50,453 bases of DNA, taken from NCBI GenBank assembly GCA_017511535.1, contig JAFWJS010000048.1:1-50453 (forward strand), written 5' to 3'. Positions within the stretch are counted from its first letter, which is position 1; every line of letters starts with the position of its first letter. The translations under genes and the position numbers were made by a program. The notes below the pieces were generated by a model, which saw only the letters and a list, made by a program, of their open reading frames with translations, was not told the DNA's origin and did no database searches. The DNA is from Eubacterium sp. (GTDB lineage Bacteria; Bacillota; Clostridia; Peptostreptococcales; Anaerovoracaceae). Of this stretch, positions 26,965 through 35,534 are shown in pieces.

Positions 26965-26982
26965 TGCAGGTCCCCACCTGCA
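26965..26982 (-). promoter_or_regulatory. Hairpin in the 5' leader of the GH25 gene
   Basis: On the transcript TGCAGGT and ACCTGCA form a perfect 7-bp stem with a GGGG loop. It lies about 20 nt before the ribosome binding site, in a short G-rich leader of about 65 nt. Confidence 0.6.
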
Positions 26983-27003
26983 GCCCTCTGATGGGCCAAC
27001 TTA

Positions 27004-27032
27004 ATAATAGCAGATAGAAATAAAAGCTTCAA
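27004..27032 (-). promoter_or_regulatory. Promoter of the GH25 gene
   Basis: On the minus strand TTGAAG, 17 nt, TATTAT. A start near 26997 would give the short structured leader above. Confidence 0.7.
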
Positions 27033-27197
27033 TCACCGGAACACGCTGTGAGCAAGGTTTTGCTTGAAAAAAAGGCGTTTTTTTGCTACCATCAAAATGT
27101 ATATCCGGTAAAACAACGATATATTGGGCACCTTCGGTTTCAGCCCCTACAAATAATAACAGTCCGGGAAAATTTTTTTTGTTAAAGGAGAACGGTT

Positions 27198-28583
27198 ATG
27201 GCGGCACTCTGGAGCGGCAGATTCAAAAAAGACATGGACAGCATGGTCAAGGAATTCAATGCGTCCATAGGTTTTGATCAGAGAATGTACAATGAAGACA
27301 TTGATGGAAGCGTCGCGCACGTCGCTATGCTTGCGAAGCAGGGTATTGTGACTGAAGAGGAAGCCCGTGTCATTACAGACGGCCTGGAAAAAATAAGGAA
27401 AGGCATAGCTGACGGCACGGTCGTCTTCGATGTGGAGGATGAGGATATCCACATGGGCATAGAGTCAAGGCTGATCGAAGAGGTGGGTGAAGTGGGGAAG
27501 AAGCTTCATACCGCGAGATCGCGAAACGACCAGTGTCAGGTGGACGCCCGCCTGTATCTGAAGAAAGAGATCGGTGAGATGATCTCCGAGCTTGAGACCA
27601 TGGAATCCACTATACTGGATAAGGCGGAAAAGTATAAGGATGCGCTTACAGTAGGATTTACGCACATGCAGCACGCACAGCCTATAACAGTGGGATTCGT
27701 GTTCATGGCGTATTTCCAGATGTTCAGACGCGACATAGAGCGCCTGCAGGATACACTTGTCAGGATGGATCTGTGTCCTCTCGGCGCGTGTGCGCTGGCG
27801 GGAACGACTTTCGATACAGACAGGCATATGACAGCAGAACAGCTTGGATTCAGGGCGCCTACGGAGAATGCGATGGACTCTGTGTCTGACCGTGATTACA
27901 TGATAGAGTTCCTGTCAGACGCTGCGATCTCGATGATGCACATATCCAGATGGGCAGAAGAATTCGTCTGGTGGAACAGCTCAGAGTTCAGCTATATCGC
28001 GCTTGACGACAGCTTCTGCACGGGAAGCAGCATAATGCCTCAGAAGAAAAATCCTGACATGGCAGAGCTTCTTCGCGGGAAATGCGGCCGTGTCTACGGT
28101 GATCTCATGCAGCTTCTTACTGTCATGAAGGGCACGCCTCTCGCATATAACAAAGACTTCCAGGAAGATAAAGAGGGAGTGTTCGACGCAGTAGATACTT
28201 GGAAAGCCAGCGTGGCTATATTCGCGAAAATGCTGGAGAACACGGAGTTCCGTCTTGATAAGATAGAGCCGCGCCTGTCAGAAGGATTCCTCAACGCTAC
28301 GGATATAGCGGAACATATGGCGTCGGAGGGCATTCCGTTCAGAGAGGCTCATAATATAGTAGGAAGAATGGTGCAGAAGTGCGAGGAGAAAGGCTGCCAG
28401 CTTGAAGAACTTACAGATGAAGATCTGGCTTCAGTTGATCCTCGTATCAGCAAGGCCATGCTTGGAGATATTTCCGTGAAGGCATGTGTGGATGCGCGTG
28501 ACTCATTCGGCGGCACAGCGCCTCATGAAGTACAGAGGCAGATAGACGCCGGAAGAGCATGGCTTGAGAAAGAGGTCGGATGA
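27198..28583 (+). CDS. argH: Argininosuccinate lyase
   Basis: 461 residues, family length. It splits argininosuccinate into arginine and fumarate, the last step of arginine synthesis. The aspartase/fumarase superfamily signature is GSSIMPQKKNPD with the catalytic Ser loop. The HARSRND segment near 102-110 and GFTHMQHAQP near 155 carry the conserved substrate contacts and His. AAAGGAG precedes the ATG. The 264-bp region upstream holds the divergent GH25 promoter, an A7/T7 hairpin and a T8 tract (27173-27180), but I could not place a convincing promoter. The stop overlaps the fumC start region. Confidence 0.97.
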   Translation: MAALWSGRFKKDMDSMVKEFNASIGFDQRMYNEDIDGSVAHVAMLAKQGIVTEEEARVITDGLEKIRKGIADGTVVFDVEDEDIHMGIESRLIEEVGEVGKKLHTARSRNDQCQVDARLYLKKEIGEMISELETMESTILDKAEKYKDALTVGFTHMQHAQPITVGFVFMAYFQMFRRDIERLQDTLVRMDLCPLGACALAGTTFDTDRHMTAEQLGFRAPTENAMDSVSDRDYMIEFLSDAAISMMHISRWAEEFVWWNSSEFSYIALDDSFCTGSSIMPQKKNPDMAELLRGKCGRVYGDLMQLLTVMKGTPLAYNKDFQEDKEGVFDAVDTWKASVAIFAKMLENTEFRLDKIEPRLSEGFLNATDIAEHMASEGIPFREAHNIVGRMVQKCEEKGCQLEELTDEDLASVDPRISKAMLGDISVKACVDARDSFGGTAPHEVQRQIDAGRAWLEKEVG

Positions 28584-29947
28584 TGGGAAAGACAAGGACA
28601 GAGCATGATTCTCTTGGTGAGATCGAGGTGCCGGAAGAAAGATACTGGGGCGCGCAGACAGAAAGAAGCAGACGGAACTTCAGGATAGGACGCAGGATGC
28701 CGGAAGAAGTGATCAAAGCTTTTGCTGTTCTGAAGAGTGCCGCTGCGACGGCTAATGAGGATCTCGGAGTGCTGGATCATGAAAGGGCAGAGCTGATCAG
28801 AAATGCGGCCGGATCAATATATGCCGGGGAGATGGATGAAGAGTTCCCGCTCGTTGTGTATCAGACAGGAAGCGGTACACAGACGAATATGAATGTCAAC
28901 GAGGTCATAGCGAACCGTGGTAATGAGACCGCAGGGAAGAAGCTTCTTCATCCTAACGACCACGTGAATATGTCACAGAGCTCTAACGATACGTTCCCTA
29001 CGGCTATGAATATCGCGGCTGTGAAGATACTGATGGAGAAAACAGTGCCTGCGGCAGAGAGGCTGCGCAACGCGTTCAGAGAGCTGGAAGAGAAATACAG
29101 CGATGTCGTTAAAATAGGAAGGACACATCTCCAGGACGCGACGCCGATAACTCTGGGGCAGGAAATAAGCGGCTGGAGGTCGATGCTTGACCATGATATC
29201 GAGATGATCAGCGACTCGTCTGATTATCTGAGGGAGCTCGCTATAGGAGGGACCGCGGTCGGGACCGGTCTCAACTGCCCGGCGGGCTTTGATATCAAGG
29301 CGGCAGAATATATCTCAAGGCTGGCGCATATGGAATTCCTTCCGGCAGAGAACAAATTCCACGCGCTCACTTCCAGAGACTCGTTCGTGCACTGTCACGG
29401 AGCGCTGAAAGCTCTGGCGGCTGACCTCATGAAGATCGCGAACGACATCAGGATGCTTGCGAGCGGTCCGAGATGCGGTATCGGCGAGCTCAGGATACCG
29501 GCAAATGAGCCGGGAAGCTCGATCATGCCCGGCAAAGTCAACCCGACGCAGTGCGAGGCTGTCACTATGGTCGCCGCTCGTGTTCTCGGGAACGACGTAA
29601 CGGCAGGTATCGCCGCGTCTCAGGGCAATTATGAGCTGAATGTGTATGCTCCTGTTCTGATAGATGCATTTCTCGAGTCGTGCTCGCTTCTCGCGGAGAG
29701 CATGGACTCGTTCCGCGAGCATCTTGTTGTCGGGATAGAGCCGGTGGAAGATGTTATCAGGAAGCATCTCGATGAGTCGCTCATGCTTGTAACGGCGCTT
29801 TCTCCGCACATCGGATATGAAAACGCGGCCGCTATCGCAAAGAAGGCGTTTACAGACGGCACTACTCTTAAGGAAGCCGCTGCTGAGCTTGGATCAGTGA
29901 CTCCTGAGGAGTTTGATGAATGGGTGGATCCGGCGAAGATGGTATAA
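28583..29947 (+). CDS. fumC: Fumarate hydratase class II
   Basis: 454 residues from ATG 28583 (an ATG three bases upstream is also in frame; AGAGG is 7 nt before the one chosen). It reversibly hydrates fumarate to malate. The signature GSSIMPGKVNPTQCEA separates it from aspartate ammonia-lyase. HLQDATPITLGQE and GGTAVGTGLNCPAGF are the other superfamily blocks. It overlaps argH by one base, so fumarate released by ArgH can be turned to malate by the product of the next gene. Both proteins are homologous members of the same superfamily. Confidence 0.95.
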   Translation: MGKTRTEHDSLGEIEVPEERYWGAQTERSRRNFRIGRRMPEEVIKAFAVLKSAAATANEDLGVLDHERAELIRNAAGSIYAGEMDEEFPLVVYQTGSGTQTNMNVNEVIANRGNETAGKKLLHPNDHVNMSQSSNDTFPTAMNIAAVKILMEKTVPAAERLRNAFRELEEKYSDVVKIGRTHLQDATPITLGQEISGWRSMLDHDIEMISDSSDYLRELAIGGTAVGTGLNCPAGFDIKAAEYISRLAHMEFLPAENKFHALTSRDSFVHCHGALKALAADLMKIANDIRMLASGPRCGIGELRIPANEPGSSIMPGKVNPTQCEAVTMVAARVLGNDVTAGIAASQGNYELNVYAPVLIDAFLESCSLLAESMDSFREHLVVGIEPVEDVIRKHLDESLMLVTALSPHIGYENAAAIAKKAFTDGTTLKEAAAELGSVTPEEFDEWVDPAKMV

Positions 29948-29971
29948 AGCACAAAAGAATAAGACAATAAA

Positions 29972-30004
29972 AACAGCAGGTCCTTTCACGGATCTGCTGT
30001 TTTG
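29972..30004. terminator. Bidirectional terminator between fumC and the UPF0210 gene
   Basis: AACAGCAGGTCC and GGATCTGCTGTT pair over 12 bp with one G-U, with TTTT on the plus strand and TTTTTATT on the minus strand. Confidence 0.9.
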
Positions 30005-30019
30005 CTGTGTATGTGGATA

Positions 30020-31378
30020 TCAGTTTCTCAGGCTCTGCAGAGGGGCAGGTATCTTGCCGCCTCTGTGGATCATCTTGGCTGATGAGCCTTTTCTTACTTC
30101 CATTACAGGGCCTTTCCCGAGGAGGCCTCCGAAGTCCAGGTCTTCCCCGACTTTCTTGCCTATCGCAGGTATGATCCTTACTGCCGTCGTCTTGGAGTTG
30201 ATCATACCGATCGCGGCTTCGTCTGCGATGATGCCTGATATGGTTTCAGCGCTTGTATCCCCGGGCACTACTACCATGTCGAGTCCCACAGAGCATACAG
30301 CTGTCATTGCTTCAAGCTTTTCAATCGAAAGATGGCCGGTCTTTACGGCATCTACCATTCCTGCATCTTCTGTGACAGGGATGAAGGCGCCGGACAGGCC
30401 TCCGACACTTGACGACGCCATGACGCCGCCTTTCTTGACAGCGTCGTTCAGCATTGCGAGAGCTGCGGTGGTTCCCGGAGCGCCGCACTTCTCAAGACCG
30501 ATCTCTTCAAGAACGTTTGCAACAGAATCTCCTATCGCAGGAGTAGGAGCAAGCGACAGATCTATTATACCGAAGTCGACGTTCAGCATCCTGGCGGCTT
30601 CTGTGCCGACGAGCTGACCCATCCTCGTTATCTTGAACGCTGTCTTCTTGATGGCTTCCGCCACTTCATTTATCGGCGCATCGTCAGGCATCTTCTCAAG
30701 GACTGAGCGGACAACGCCAGGTCCTGAAACTCCGGCGCTGATAACTGTATCAGCTTCTCCCGTGCCATGGAAGGCGCCTGCCATGAACGGATTGTCTTCG
30801 ACCGCGTTGCAGAACACCACGAGCTTGGCGCTTCCGATGCACTGCCTGTCCTTAGTCAGTTCTGAAGTCTTGACGATCTGTTCACCCATCAGGCCTACTG
30901 CATCCATGTTGATGCCCGCCTTGGTCGATCCGATGTTTACAGATGAGCATACGAGGTCTGTCTCAGACAGTGCCTCAGGAATTGAATTGATAAGTTCTCT
31001 GTCTCCCGCGCTGAACCCCTTCTGAACAAGAGCAGAATAACCCCCTATGAAATTGACTCCTACATCCTTGGCGGCTTTGTCGAGTGTTTTGGCGTACTCT
31101 ACCGGATCGCCTCCGGATATTCCTGCGAGGATAGATATGGGAGTAACGGATATCCTCTTATTGACGATAGGGATGCCGTACTTTCTCTCTATTGCTTCGC
31201 CAGTCTTTACCAGATCTTTTGCCCTGTAGTAGATCTTGTCATATACTTTGCGGCATGATGCCTCGATGTCTGAATCAGCGCAGTCTCTCAGAGAGATCCC
31301 CATCGTTATGGTCCTGATATCGAGATTATCCTCCTGGATCATATTGACGGTTTCCATTATGTCTTCAAGATTGACCAT
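30020..31378 (-). CDS. UPF0210 (DUF711) family protein, PFL-like fold, unknown function
   Basis: 452 residues, full family length. It has the typical [14 protein letters not shown]-terminus and the conserved ISGPGVVRS and [16 protein letters not shown] blocks. The family is often called PFL-like, but no glycyl-radical motif is obvious. The ATG has GGAGGAC upstream. It lies 15 nt downstream of the ACT-domain gene on the same strand. The same pair occurs side by side in streptococci and other Firmicutes, which suggests a shared metabolic or regulatory job. The reaction is not known to me. Confidence 0.88.
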   Translation of the reverse strand: MVNLEDIMETVNMIQEDNLDIRTITMGISLRDCADSDIEASCRKVYDKIYYRAKDLVKTGEAIERKYGIPIVNKRISVTPISILAGISGGDPVEYAKTLDKAAKDVGVNFIGGYSALVQKGFSAGDRELINSIPEALSETDLVCSSVNIGSTKAGINMDAVGLMGEQIVKTSELTKDRQCIGSAKLVVFCNAVEDNPFMAGAFHGTGEADTVISAGVSGPGVVRSVLEKMPDDAPINEVAEAIKKTAFKITRMGQLVGTEAARMLNVDFGIIDLSLAPTPAIGDSVANVLEEIGLEKCGAPGTTAALAMLNDAVKKGGVMASSSVGGLSGAFIPVTEDAGMVDAVKTGHLSIEKLEAMTAVCSVGLDMVVVPGDTSAETISGIIADEAAIGMINSKTTAVRIIPAIGKKVGEDLDFGGLLGKGPVMEVRKGSSAKMIHRGGKIPAPLQSLRN

Positions 31379-31393
31379 ATATCTGTCCTCCGT

Positions 31394-31669
31394 CTAGATC
31401 CTGTGCATGGAGTCGAATATCTTCTCATGCATTACATGGACTGTCATGCCCGGCACTGCGTTCTGTATCTTCTTTTCGATCTCTTCGATAGGGCTGTTGG
31501 ACTCTGTGATATCGATGATGAGCGCCATGCAGAAGATCCCGTCAAGTACCGACTGTGACAGATCAGTTACGTTGGCGTTACAGTCAAAGCATACGCCGGT
31601 GACTTTTGCGATTATTCCCGTATGGTCGTTCCCGACTACGGTCACGACAGCTTTCTGTGTATCGTGCAT
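31394..31669 (-). CDS. ACT-domain protein, UPF0237 type
   Basis: 91 residues, a single ACT fold: VVTVVGNDHTGIIAKVTGVC is the ligand-binding loop and beta-alpha start, and IEEIEKKIQNAVPGMTVHV the end. ACT domains bind amino acids or similar ligands, and this small type resembles the GcvR-type regulators. AAAGGAG is upstream of the ATG. Immediately followed by the UPF0210 gene, suggesting that it senses a ligand for that protein. The ligand is unknown. Confidence 0.88.
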   Translation of the reverse strand: MHDTQKAVVTVVGNDHTGIIAKVTGVCFDCNANVTDLSQSVLDGIFCMALIIDITESNSPIEEIEKKIQNAVPGMTVHVMHEKIFDSMHRI

Positions 31670-31746
31670 ACTATGAGCTCCTTTTATCTTTTTTATAAAT
31701 CATAACATACGCGGCCAGATAAGTGACCGCGTAATAATCAGAGAAA

Positions 31747-31769
31747 ACTGTTAAGGTTCAGATCCTTAA
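31747..31769 (-). terminator. Weak terminator after the uracil permease gene
   Basis: On the minus strand TTAAGG, a 7-nt loop and CCTTAA pair perfectly, followed by CAGTTTTCTC. A second stem, TACGCGG/CCGCGTA (31708-31733), lies further downstream without a T-run. Some read-through into the ACT-UPF0210 pair is possible. Confidence 0.45.
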
Positions 31770-31773
31770 GGTA

Positions 31774-33084
31774 TTATACCTCATATGTCTGGAACTTGTC
31801 TTTCTCCTCCTCTGTATCTTCCTTGAATACGTACTCGTTTCCAGGAAGAATAGCGTTGGCGACGATACCTACGATGGATGCTGTAGCAAGAGCTGACAGT
31901 GTGATGGTGGTTCCGCCTACGGAGAATGAAAGTCCGTCGCCGAGTCCAAGCGCAAGTACGAGGATGAGAGCGGCGATTATGGTGTTTCTGGATCTGGAGA
32001 AATCTACGTGGTTCTCGACCATGTTCCTGATACCTACTGCAGAGATCATTCCGTAAAGGATAAGTGAGATGCCTCCGATAGTGGCTGCAGGAACTGATTC
32101 AATGATATATCCGACTTTCGGTACGAATGACAGCAGTATCGCGAATCCGGCAGCGATCTCGATTACTTTAGGATCGTAGATCTTTGTCAGAGCAAGGACG
32201 CCTGTGTTTTCACCGTATGTCGTGTTGGCAGGGCCGCCGAATGCCGAAGCAAGAGCTGTTGCAAGTCCGTCTCCGAGGAGTGTCCTGTGGAGTCCCGGAT
32301 CTTTAATGTAGTTCTTTCCGGTAGTAGCTCCGATAGCGTTGATGTCTCCTATATGTTCCATCATCGTAGCGAGCGCGATAGGCATGATAGTTATGATTGC
32401 GCTTATGTCGAACTTCATCATTGTGATAGGAGGAACTGCGACGATCGCCTTGGATCCGATATCAGCAAGTGAGACATCTCCGAGAGCTATAGCGACTATA
32501 TAAGATGAGACAACACCGATAACGATAGGGATGATCTTCAGCATTCCTTTGCCCCAGATGTTGAACACTATCGTGACGATGATAGCTACCAGAGCCACAC
32601 GCCAGTCAGCCTTGCAGTTATTGATCGCACTCGGCGCAAGGTTAAGGCCAATCGCAATAATGATAGGGCCGGTTACTACAGGCGGGAAGAAGTGCATTAC
32701 TTTCTCCGAGCCATAGAACTTGATGAATGCGGCCAGCACTACATAAAGAAGCCCTGCGCAGAATACTCCGCCTGCTGCGTAAGGAAGCATTTCGGTATTC
32801 GGTTTGTTGTCAATGAGTGGTGCTACAGCTCCATATCCGCCAAGGAATGCGAATGAAGAGCCAAGGAATGCAGGGACTTTACCCTTGGTAATGACGTGGA
32901 ACAAGAGAGTTCCGAGGCCTGCAAACAGAAGTGTGGTAGAAACGTTGAGTCCGGTAAGAAGCGGTACGAGTACAGTCGCTCCGAACATCGCGAATGTATG
33001 CTGAAGTCCGAGTATCAGCATCTTCGGATAACCGAGAGCACGGGCATCGTACACAGCCTCATCGTTGAGGGTGTTGTTGCTCAT
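31774..33084 (-). CDS. uraA: Uracil:cation symporter, NCS2 family
   Basis: 436 residues with about 12-14 predicted membrane helices and little soluble sequence. The family blocks are KMLILGLQHTFAMFGATVLVPLLTG at the N-terminus, SSFAFLGGYGAV, and the NTTYGENTGVLALTK substrate site, which favours uracil over xanthine. The protein imports uracil for salvage. The transcript starts upstream at a strong promoter and meets a terminator within about 40 nt (see below). AAAGGAG precedes the ATG. Confidence 0.93.
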   Translation of the reverse strand: MSNNTLNDEAVYDARALGYPKMLILGLQHTFAMFGATVLVPLLTGLNVSTTLLFAGLGTLLFHVITKGKVPAFLGSSFAFLGGYGAVAPLIDNKPNTEMLPYAAGGVFCAGLLYVVLAAFIKFYGSEKVMHFFPPVVTGPIIIAIGLNLAPSAINNCKADWRVALVAIIVTIVFNIWGKGMLKIIPIVIGVVSSYIVAIALGDVSLADIGSKAIVAVPPITMMKFDISAIITIMPIALATMMEHIGDINAIGATTGKNYIKDPGLHRTLLGDGLATALASAFGGPANTTYGENTGVLALTKIYDPKVIEIAAGFAILLSFVPKVGYIIESVPAATIGGISLILYGMISAVGIRNMVENHVDFSRSRNTIIAALILVLALGLGDGLSFSVGGTTITLSALATASIVGIVANAILPGNEYVFKEDTEEEKDKFQTYEV

Positions 33085-33160
33085 AGATTACTCCTTTTCT
33101 CTGAATAGAAATATTAAGGTTTATGCTCCAACCCCTCGCACGATATGCTCTTTTACCCCT

Positions 33161-33186
33161 AAAAAAATGCCCGAACTTATGTCGGG
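33161..33186 (-). terminator. Terminator downstream of lexA, also directly after the uraA promoter (possible attenuator)
   Basis: On the minus strand CCCGA and TCGGG flank a 7-nt loop, followed by CATTTTTTT. It sits 66 nt past the lexA stop but only about 10 nt downstream of the likely uraA start site, so it may act both as the lexA terminator and as a uraA attenuator. Confidence 0.75.
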
Positions 33187-33202
33187 TATTTTCTTATTTA
33201 AT

Positions 33203-33231
33203 AATGTATATTATTTGAGACCGCATGTCAA
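33203..33231 (-). promoter_or_regulatory. Promoter of uraA
   Basis: On the minus strand TTGACA, 17 nt, TACATT: the same boxes as the hrcA promoter. No better candidate exists between the terminator and the uraA start codon. Confidence 0.75.
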
Positions 33232-33251
33232 GAAATATGGAGCAATAAAGA

Positions 33252-33959
33252 TCAGCTGAAATATCTGAATACGCCCCTGACTTTGCCCTGTACCTGGCAG
33301 TCCTTCACAAGGATAGGCGACATGGTGTCGTTTTCAGGCTGCAGCCTGATATGGTCTTTCTCTTTATAGAATGTTTTCACGGTCGCTTCATATTCAAAGC
33401 CGTCTATCGTAGCTACTACGATATCTCCGTTGTCGGCTGTGTTCTGGCTGTGCACAAGGATAAGGTCGCCGTCCATTATGCCGGCGTTGATCATGGATTC
33501 GCCCTTGACTCTGAGCATGAAGCAGTTGTCAGCCGCATACTGCTTAGGGACAGGGAACGTTGACTCTATATTTTCTTCCGCTGTGATAGGCATTCCCGCG
33601 GCGACTCTTCCTACAACAGGGACGTCGACGACAGCTTCTGTCTCGCGGAGCTCCGGAGCAGCTGTCCTGATCTCTTTAGCTGTTTCTTCTTCATCATGAG
33701 TAAGCACCAGCGTCCTGGTCTTGGAATCCTGTTTCTTAAGATATCCTTTCCTGACAAGCGACGCAATATCCTTATGAGCAGTAGAAGTCGACTTGATCCC
33801 TATCGCGGCACATATCTCCCTGACTGTCGGCGGATAGCCGTTAGTCTTTATCTCTTCCTTCATGTAATCAAGGATCTTCTTCTCCCTGGGCTTCAGGGCT
33901 TCCCTTGTACTGCTGCCGGAGGCCTTGACCGGAGCAGCCTTTTTATCTATAACAGCCAT
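33252..33959 (-). CDS. lexA: SOS repressor LexA
   Basis: 235 residues. Winged-helix DNA-binding domain at about 23-85, self-cleavage peptidase domain from about 112. The cleavage bond is Ala121-Gly122 in GRVAAGMP, the nucleophile Ser155 is in GESMINAG, and the general-base Lys195 is in EATVKTFY. It represses DNA-damage genes until RecA-stimulated self-cleavage. A near-consensus LexA box overlaps its own -35 box, so it is autoregulated. The 30-residue N-terminal extension (MAVIDKKAAPVKASGSS) is longer than usual, and an internal start cannot be excluded. Confidence 0.96.
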   Translation of the reverse strand: MAVIDKKAAPVKASGSSTREALKPREKKILDYMKEEIKTNGYPPTVREICAAIGIKSTSTAHKDIASLVRKGYLKKQDSKTRTLVLTHDEEETAKEIRTAAPELRETEAVVDVPVVGRVAAGMPITAEENIESTFPVPKQYAADNCFMLRVKGESMINAGIMDGDLILVHSQNTADNGDIVVATIDGFEYEATVKTFYKEKDHIRLQPENDTMSPILVKDCQVQGKVRGVFRYFS

Positions 33960-33989
33960 AATACGATCTCCTGTTCTTTATTTGTAATC

Positions 33990-34018
33990 ATTATAGCACC
34001 GGAAGAACAGATTGTAAA
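33990..34018 (-). promoter_or_regulatory. Promoter of lexA
   Basis: On the minus strand TTTACA, 17 nt, TATAAT (perfect -10). The -35 box lies inside the LexA site. Confidence 0.85.
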
Positions 34019-34027
34019 CGTATGTTC
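34016..34027. promoter_or_regulatory. LexA (DinR) box
   Basis: On the minus strand GAACATACGTTT, a close match to the Bacillus-type box GAAC-N4-GTTC (one base off in the second arm). It overlaps the -35 region of the lexA promoter, the expected place for autorepression. Confidence 0.75.
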
Positions 34028-34091
34028 TTTATTTTGTTCGCGTTTTTTGCGGTTTATCCGCAGACTTCTTCTCATATCATGAAAAAAATCC

Positions 34092-34120
34092 TTGCATTGC
34101 CTGGATCTATATGGTATATT
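34092..34120 (+). promoter_or_regulatory. Promoter of infC-rpmI-rplT
   Basis: TTGCAT, 17 nt, TATATT. The start near 34127 gives a leader of about 165 nt. Confidence 0.75.
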
Positions 34121-34126
34121 AATCGA

Positions 34127-34292
34127 GTAACAAAGCAGAAGTTATCCGCTTCTCACCTTGTATGACGAGAGTTTGCAGGGTCGGTCATATTGAGAAACAG
34201 GCAGGGATCGTCTTTTGATGATGCCGCTGTGGATACAGGAGCGGATACTTTTTTACAGGTATCTGTTTTTTATTTTTACGGAGGTAACTGAA
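34127..34292 (+). promoter_or_regulatory. Structured leader of the infC operon, L20-leader-like attenuator
   Basis: This covers most of the 333-bp gene-free stretch 33960-34292. TTATCCGCT (34142-34150) can pair with AGCGGATA (34240-34247), and a T6 tract (34249-34254) follows: a long-range terminator. A second small stem, GGATAC/GTATCT, is followed by TGTTTTTTATTTTT. AGAAG/CTTCT (34136-34154) competes with the long-range arm. The layout matches the L20-responsive leader upstream of infC in Firmicutes, in which excess L20 favours termination. Assignment to that Rfam family is inference. Confidence 0.6.
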
Positions 34293-34853
34293 ATTAGTAA
34301 GGAAACCAGAATCAACGATGAGATCCGTGCTTCAGAACTCAGAGTCATAGACGAAGAGGGCACGATGATCGGTATCAGGACACTCGACGAAGCTCTCGCC
34401 CTTGCGGATGAGAAAGGTCTTGATCTTGTGGAGATCTCACCTAACGCCGATCCGCCGGTTGCTAAGATCCTTGACTTCGGGAAATACCGGTATGAGATAC
34501 AGAAGCGTGAAAAGGAAGCAAAGAAAAAACAGAAAACGATGCAGGTGAAGGAGATCAGGCTGAGCACTTTCATCGAGGACCACGATGTGCAGGTAAAAGC
34601 TAAGACTGCAAGCAAGTTCCTCGCAGAAGGCGATAAAGTTAAAGTAAGCCTGCGCTTCCGCGGCCGCGAACGCGACTATGTGGATCAGGGAAGGGCAGTC
34701 ATGGACGCCTTTGCTGAAGCCTGCAGCGACGTGAGTACGGTAGATAAGAAGCCTGCCTTTGAGGGCAGGAGCCTGACTATGTTCCTCGCGCCAAAGAAAA
34801 CCGGACAGGGTAAGGGCGCGAAGAGCCAGAGATCCGGAGATAACGAAGATTAG
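34293..34853 (+). CDS. infC: Translation initiation factor IF-3, AUU start codon
   Basis: 186 residues. The start is the ATT at 34293, because GGAGGTAA lies 5 nt upstream and the sequence ISKETRINDEIR that follows is the typical N-terminus. The longer in-frame ATGs (34218, 34221) would add a hydrophobic stretch encoded by the leader terminator and have no site. IF-3 binds the 30S subunit and checks start codons; the rare AUU start is the known device by which it limits its own synthesis. Conserved blocks are ISPNADPPVAKILDFGKYRYE and IRLSTFIEDHDVQVK. Confidence 0.96.
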   Translation: MSKETRINDEIRASELRVIDEEGTMIGIRTLDEALALADEKGLDLVEISPNADPPVAKILDFGKYRYEIQKREKEAKKKQKTMQVKEIRLSTFIEDHDVQVKAKTASKFLAEGDKVKVSLRFRGRERDYVDQGRAVMDAFAEACSDVSTVDKKPAFEGRSLTMFLAPKKTGQGKGAKSQRSGDNED

Positions 34854-34895
34854 AATATCGTATGAGAACAGGAAAGACCAAAGGAGGAGATCAAA

Positions 34896-35096
34896 ATGGC
34901 CAAGAACAAGATGAAGTCCCATAGGGGCGCCTGCAAGAGATTGCATCTGACAGGATCAGGAAAGATCCAGAGACATAAGGCATATAAGAGCCACATTCTT
35001 ACTAAGAAAACAGCAAAGAGAAAAAGAGGCCTGCGTAAGTCAACAGTTCTGACTCATGCCGATCAGAAGAGAATGCTCAGATCAATGGCCAAATAG
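34896..35096 (+). CDS. rpmI: Large-subunit ribosomal protein bL35
   Basis: 66 residues, very basic, with the family pattern [21 protein letters not shown] and [25 protein letters not shown] precedes the ATG. It is the second gene of the infC-rpmI-rplT operon, in the standard order. Confidence 0.98.
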   Translation: MAKNKMKSHRGACKRLHLTGSGKIQRHKAYKSHILTKKTAKRKRGLRKSTVLTHADQKRMLRSMAK

Positions 35097-35115
35097 ATTG
35101 TAGGAGGTAAGAAAA

Positions 35116-35475
35116 ATGGCAAGAGTTAAAAAAGGTGTAAACGCACATAAGAGACATAGAAAGATCGTCAAGCTGGCAAGAGGCTTCTTCGGCCAGAGAC
35201 GTAAGAACTTCAGAACAGCTTCTCCTGCAGTCAAGAGAGCATGGGCATATGCTTTCGCAGGAAGAAAGAACAAGAAGAGAGAGTACAGAAGACTCTGGAT
35301 CGCCCGTATCAACGCAGGCGCCAGAATGAACGACATCAGCTACAGCCGTCTTATGGACGGACTGAAGAAGAGCGGCATCGAGATCAACAGGAAGATGCTC
35401 TCAGAGATGGCTATCTTCGACGCAGCCGGATTCGCTGCACTTTGCGACACAGCAAAGAAAGCACTGGCTAAATAA
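35116..35475 (+). CDS. rplT: Large-subunit ribosomal protein bL20
   Basis: 119 residues, MARVKKGVNAHKRHRKIVKLA start, ARGFFGQRRKNFRTA and NAGARMNDISYSRLMDGLKK blocks. It builds into the 50S subunit and, in many Firmicutes, represses its own operon through the leader RNA. AGGAGG precedes the ATG. Last gene of the operon. Confidence 0.98.
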   Translation: MARVKKGVNAHKRHRKIVKLARGFFGQRRKNFRTASPAVKRAWAYAFAGRKNKKREYRRLWIARINAGARMNDISYSRLMDGLKKSGIEINRKMLSEMAIFDAAGFAALCDTAKKALAK

Positions 35476-35495
35476 GTATACTGCCGGAAAACAAT

Positions 35496-35528
35496 GCCGG
35501 GCATGCATGATGCATGTCCGGCTTTTTT
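35496..35528. terminator. Terminator after rplT
   Basis: GCCGGGCATGCA and TGCATGTCCGGC pair, with G-U at one position, and TTTTTT follows. It also faces the convergent lipase-like gene. Confidence 0.9.
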
Positions 35529-35534
35529 CTTATG

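Noticed and set aside
27040..27190. T-box or other amino-acid riboswitch before argH
   Set aside because: No T-box signature; only an A7/T7 stem, a 4-bp GGGC/GCCC stem and a T8 tract.
34215..34292. In-frame upstream starts for infC
   Set aside because: They would translate the leader terminator and lack a site; the AUU with GGAGGTAA is the family norm.
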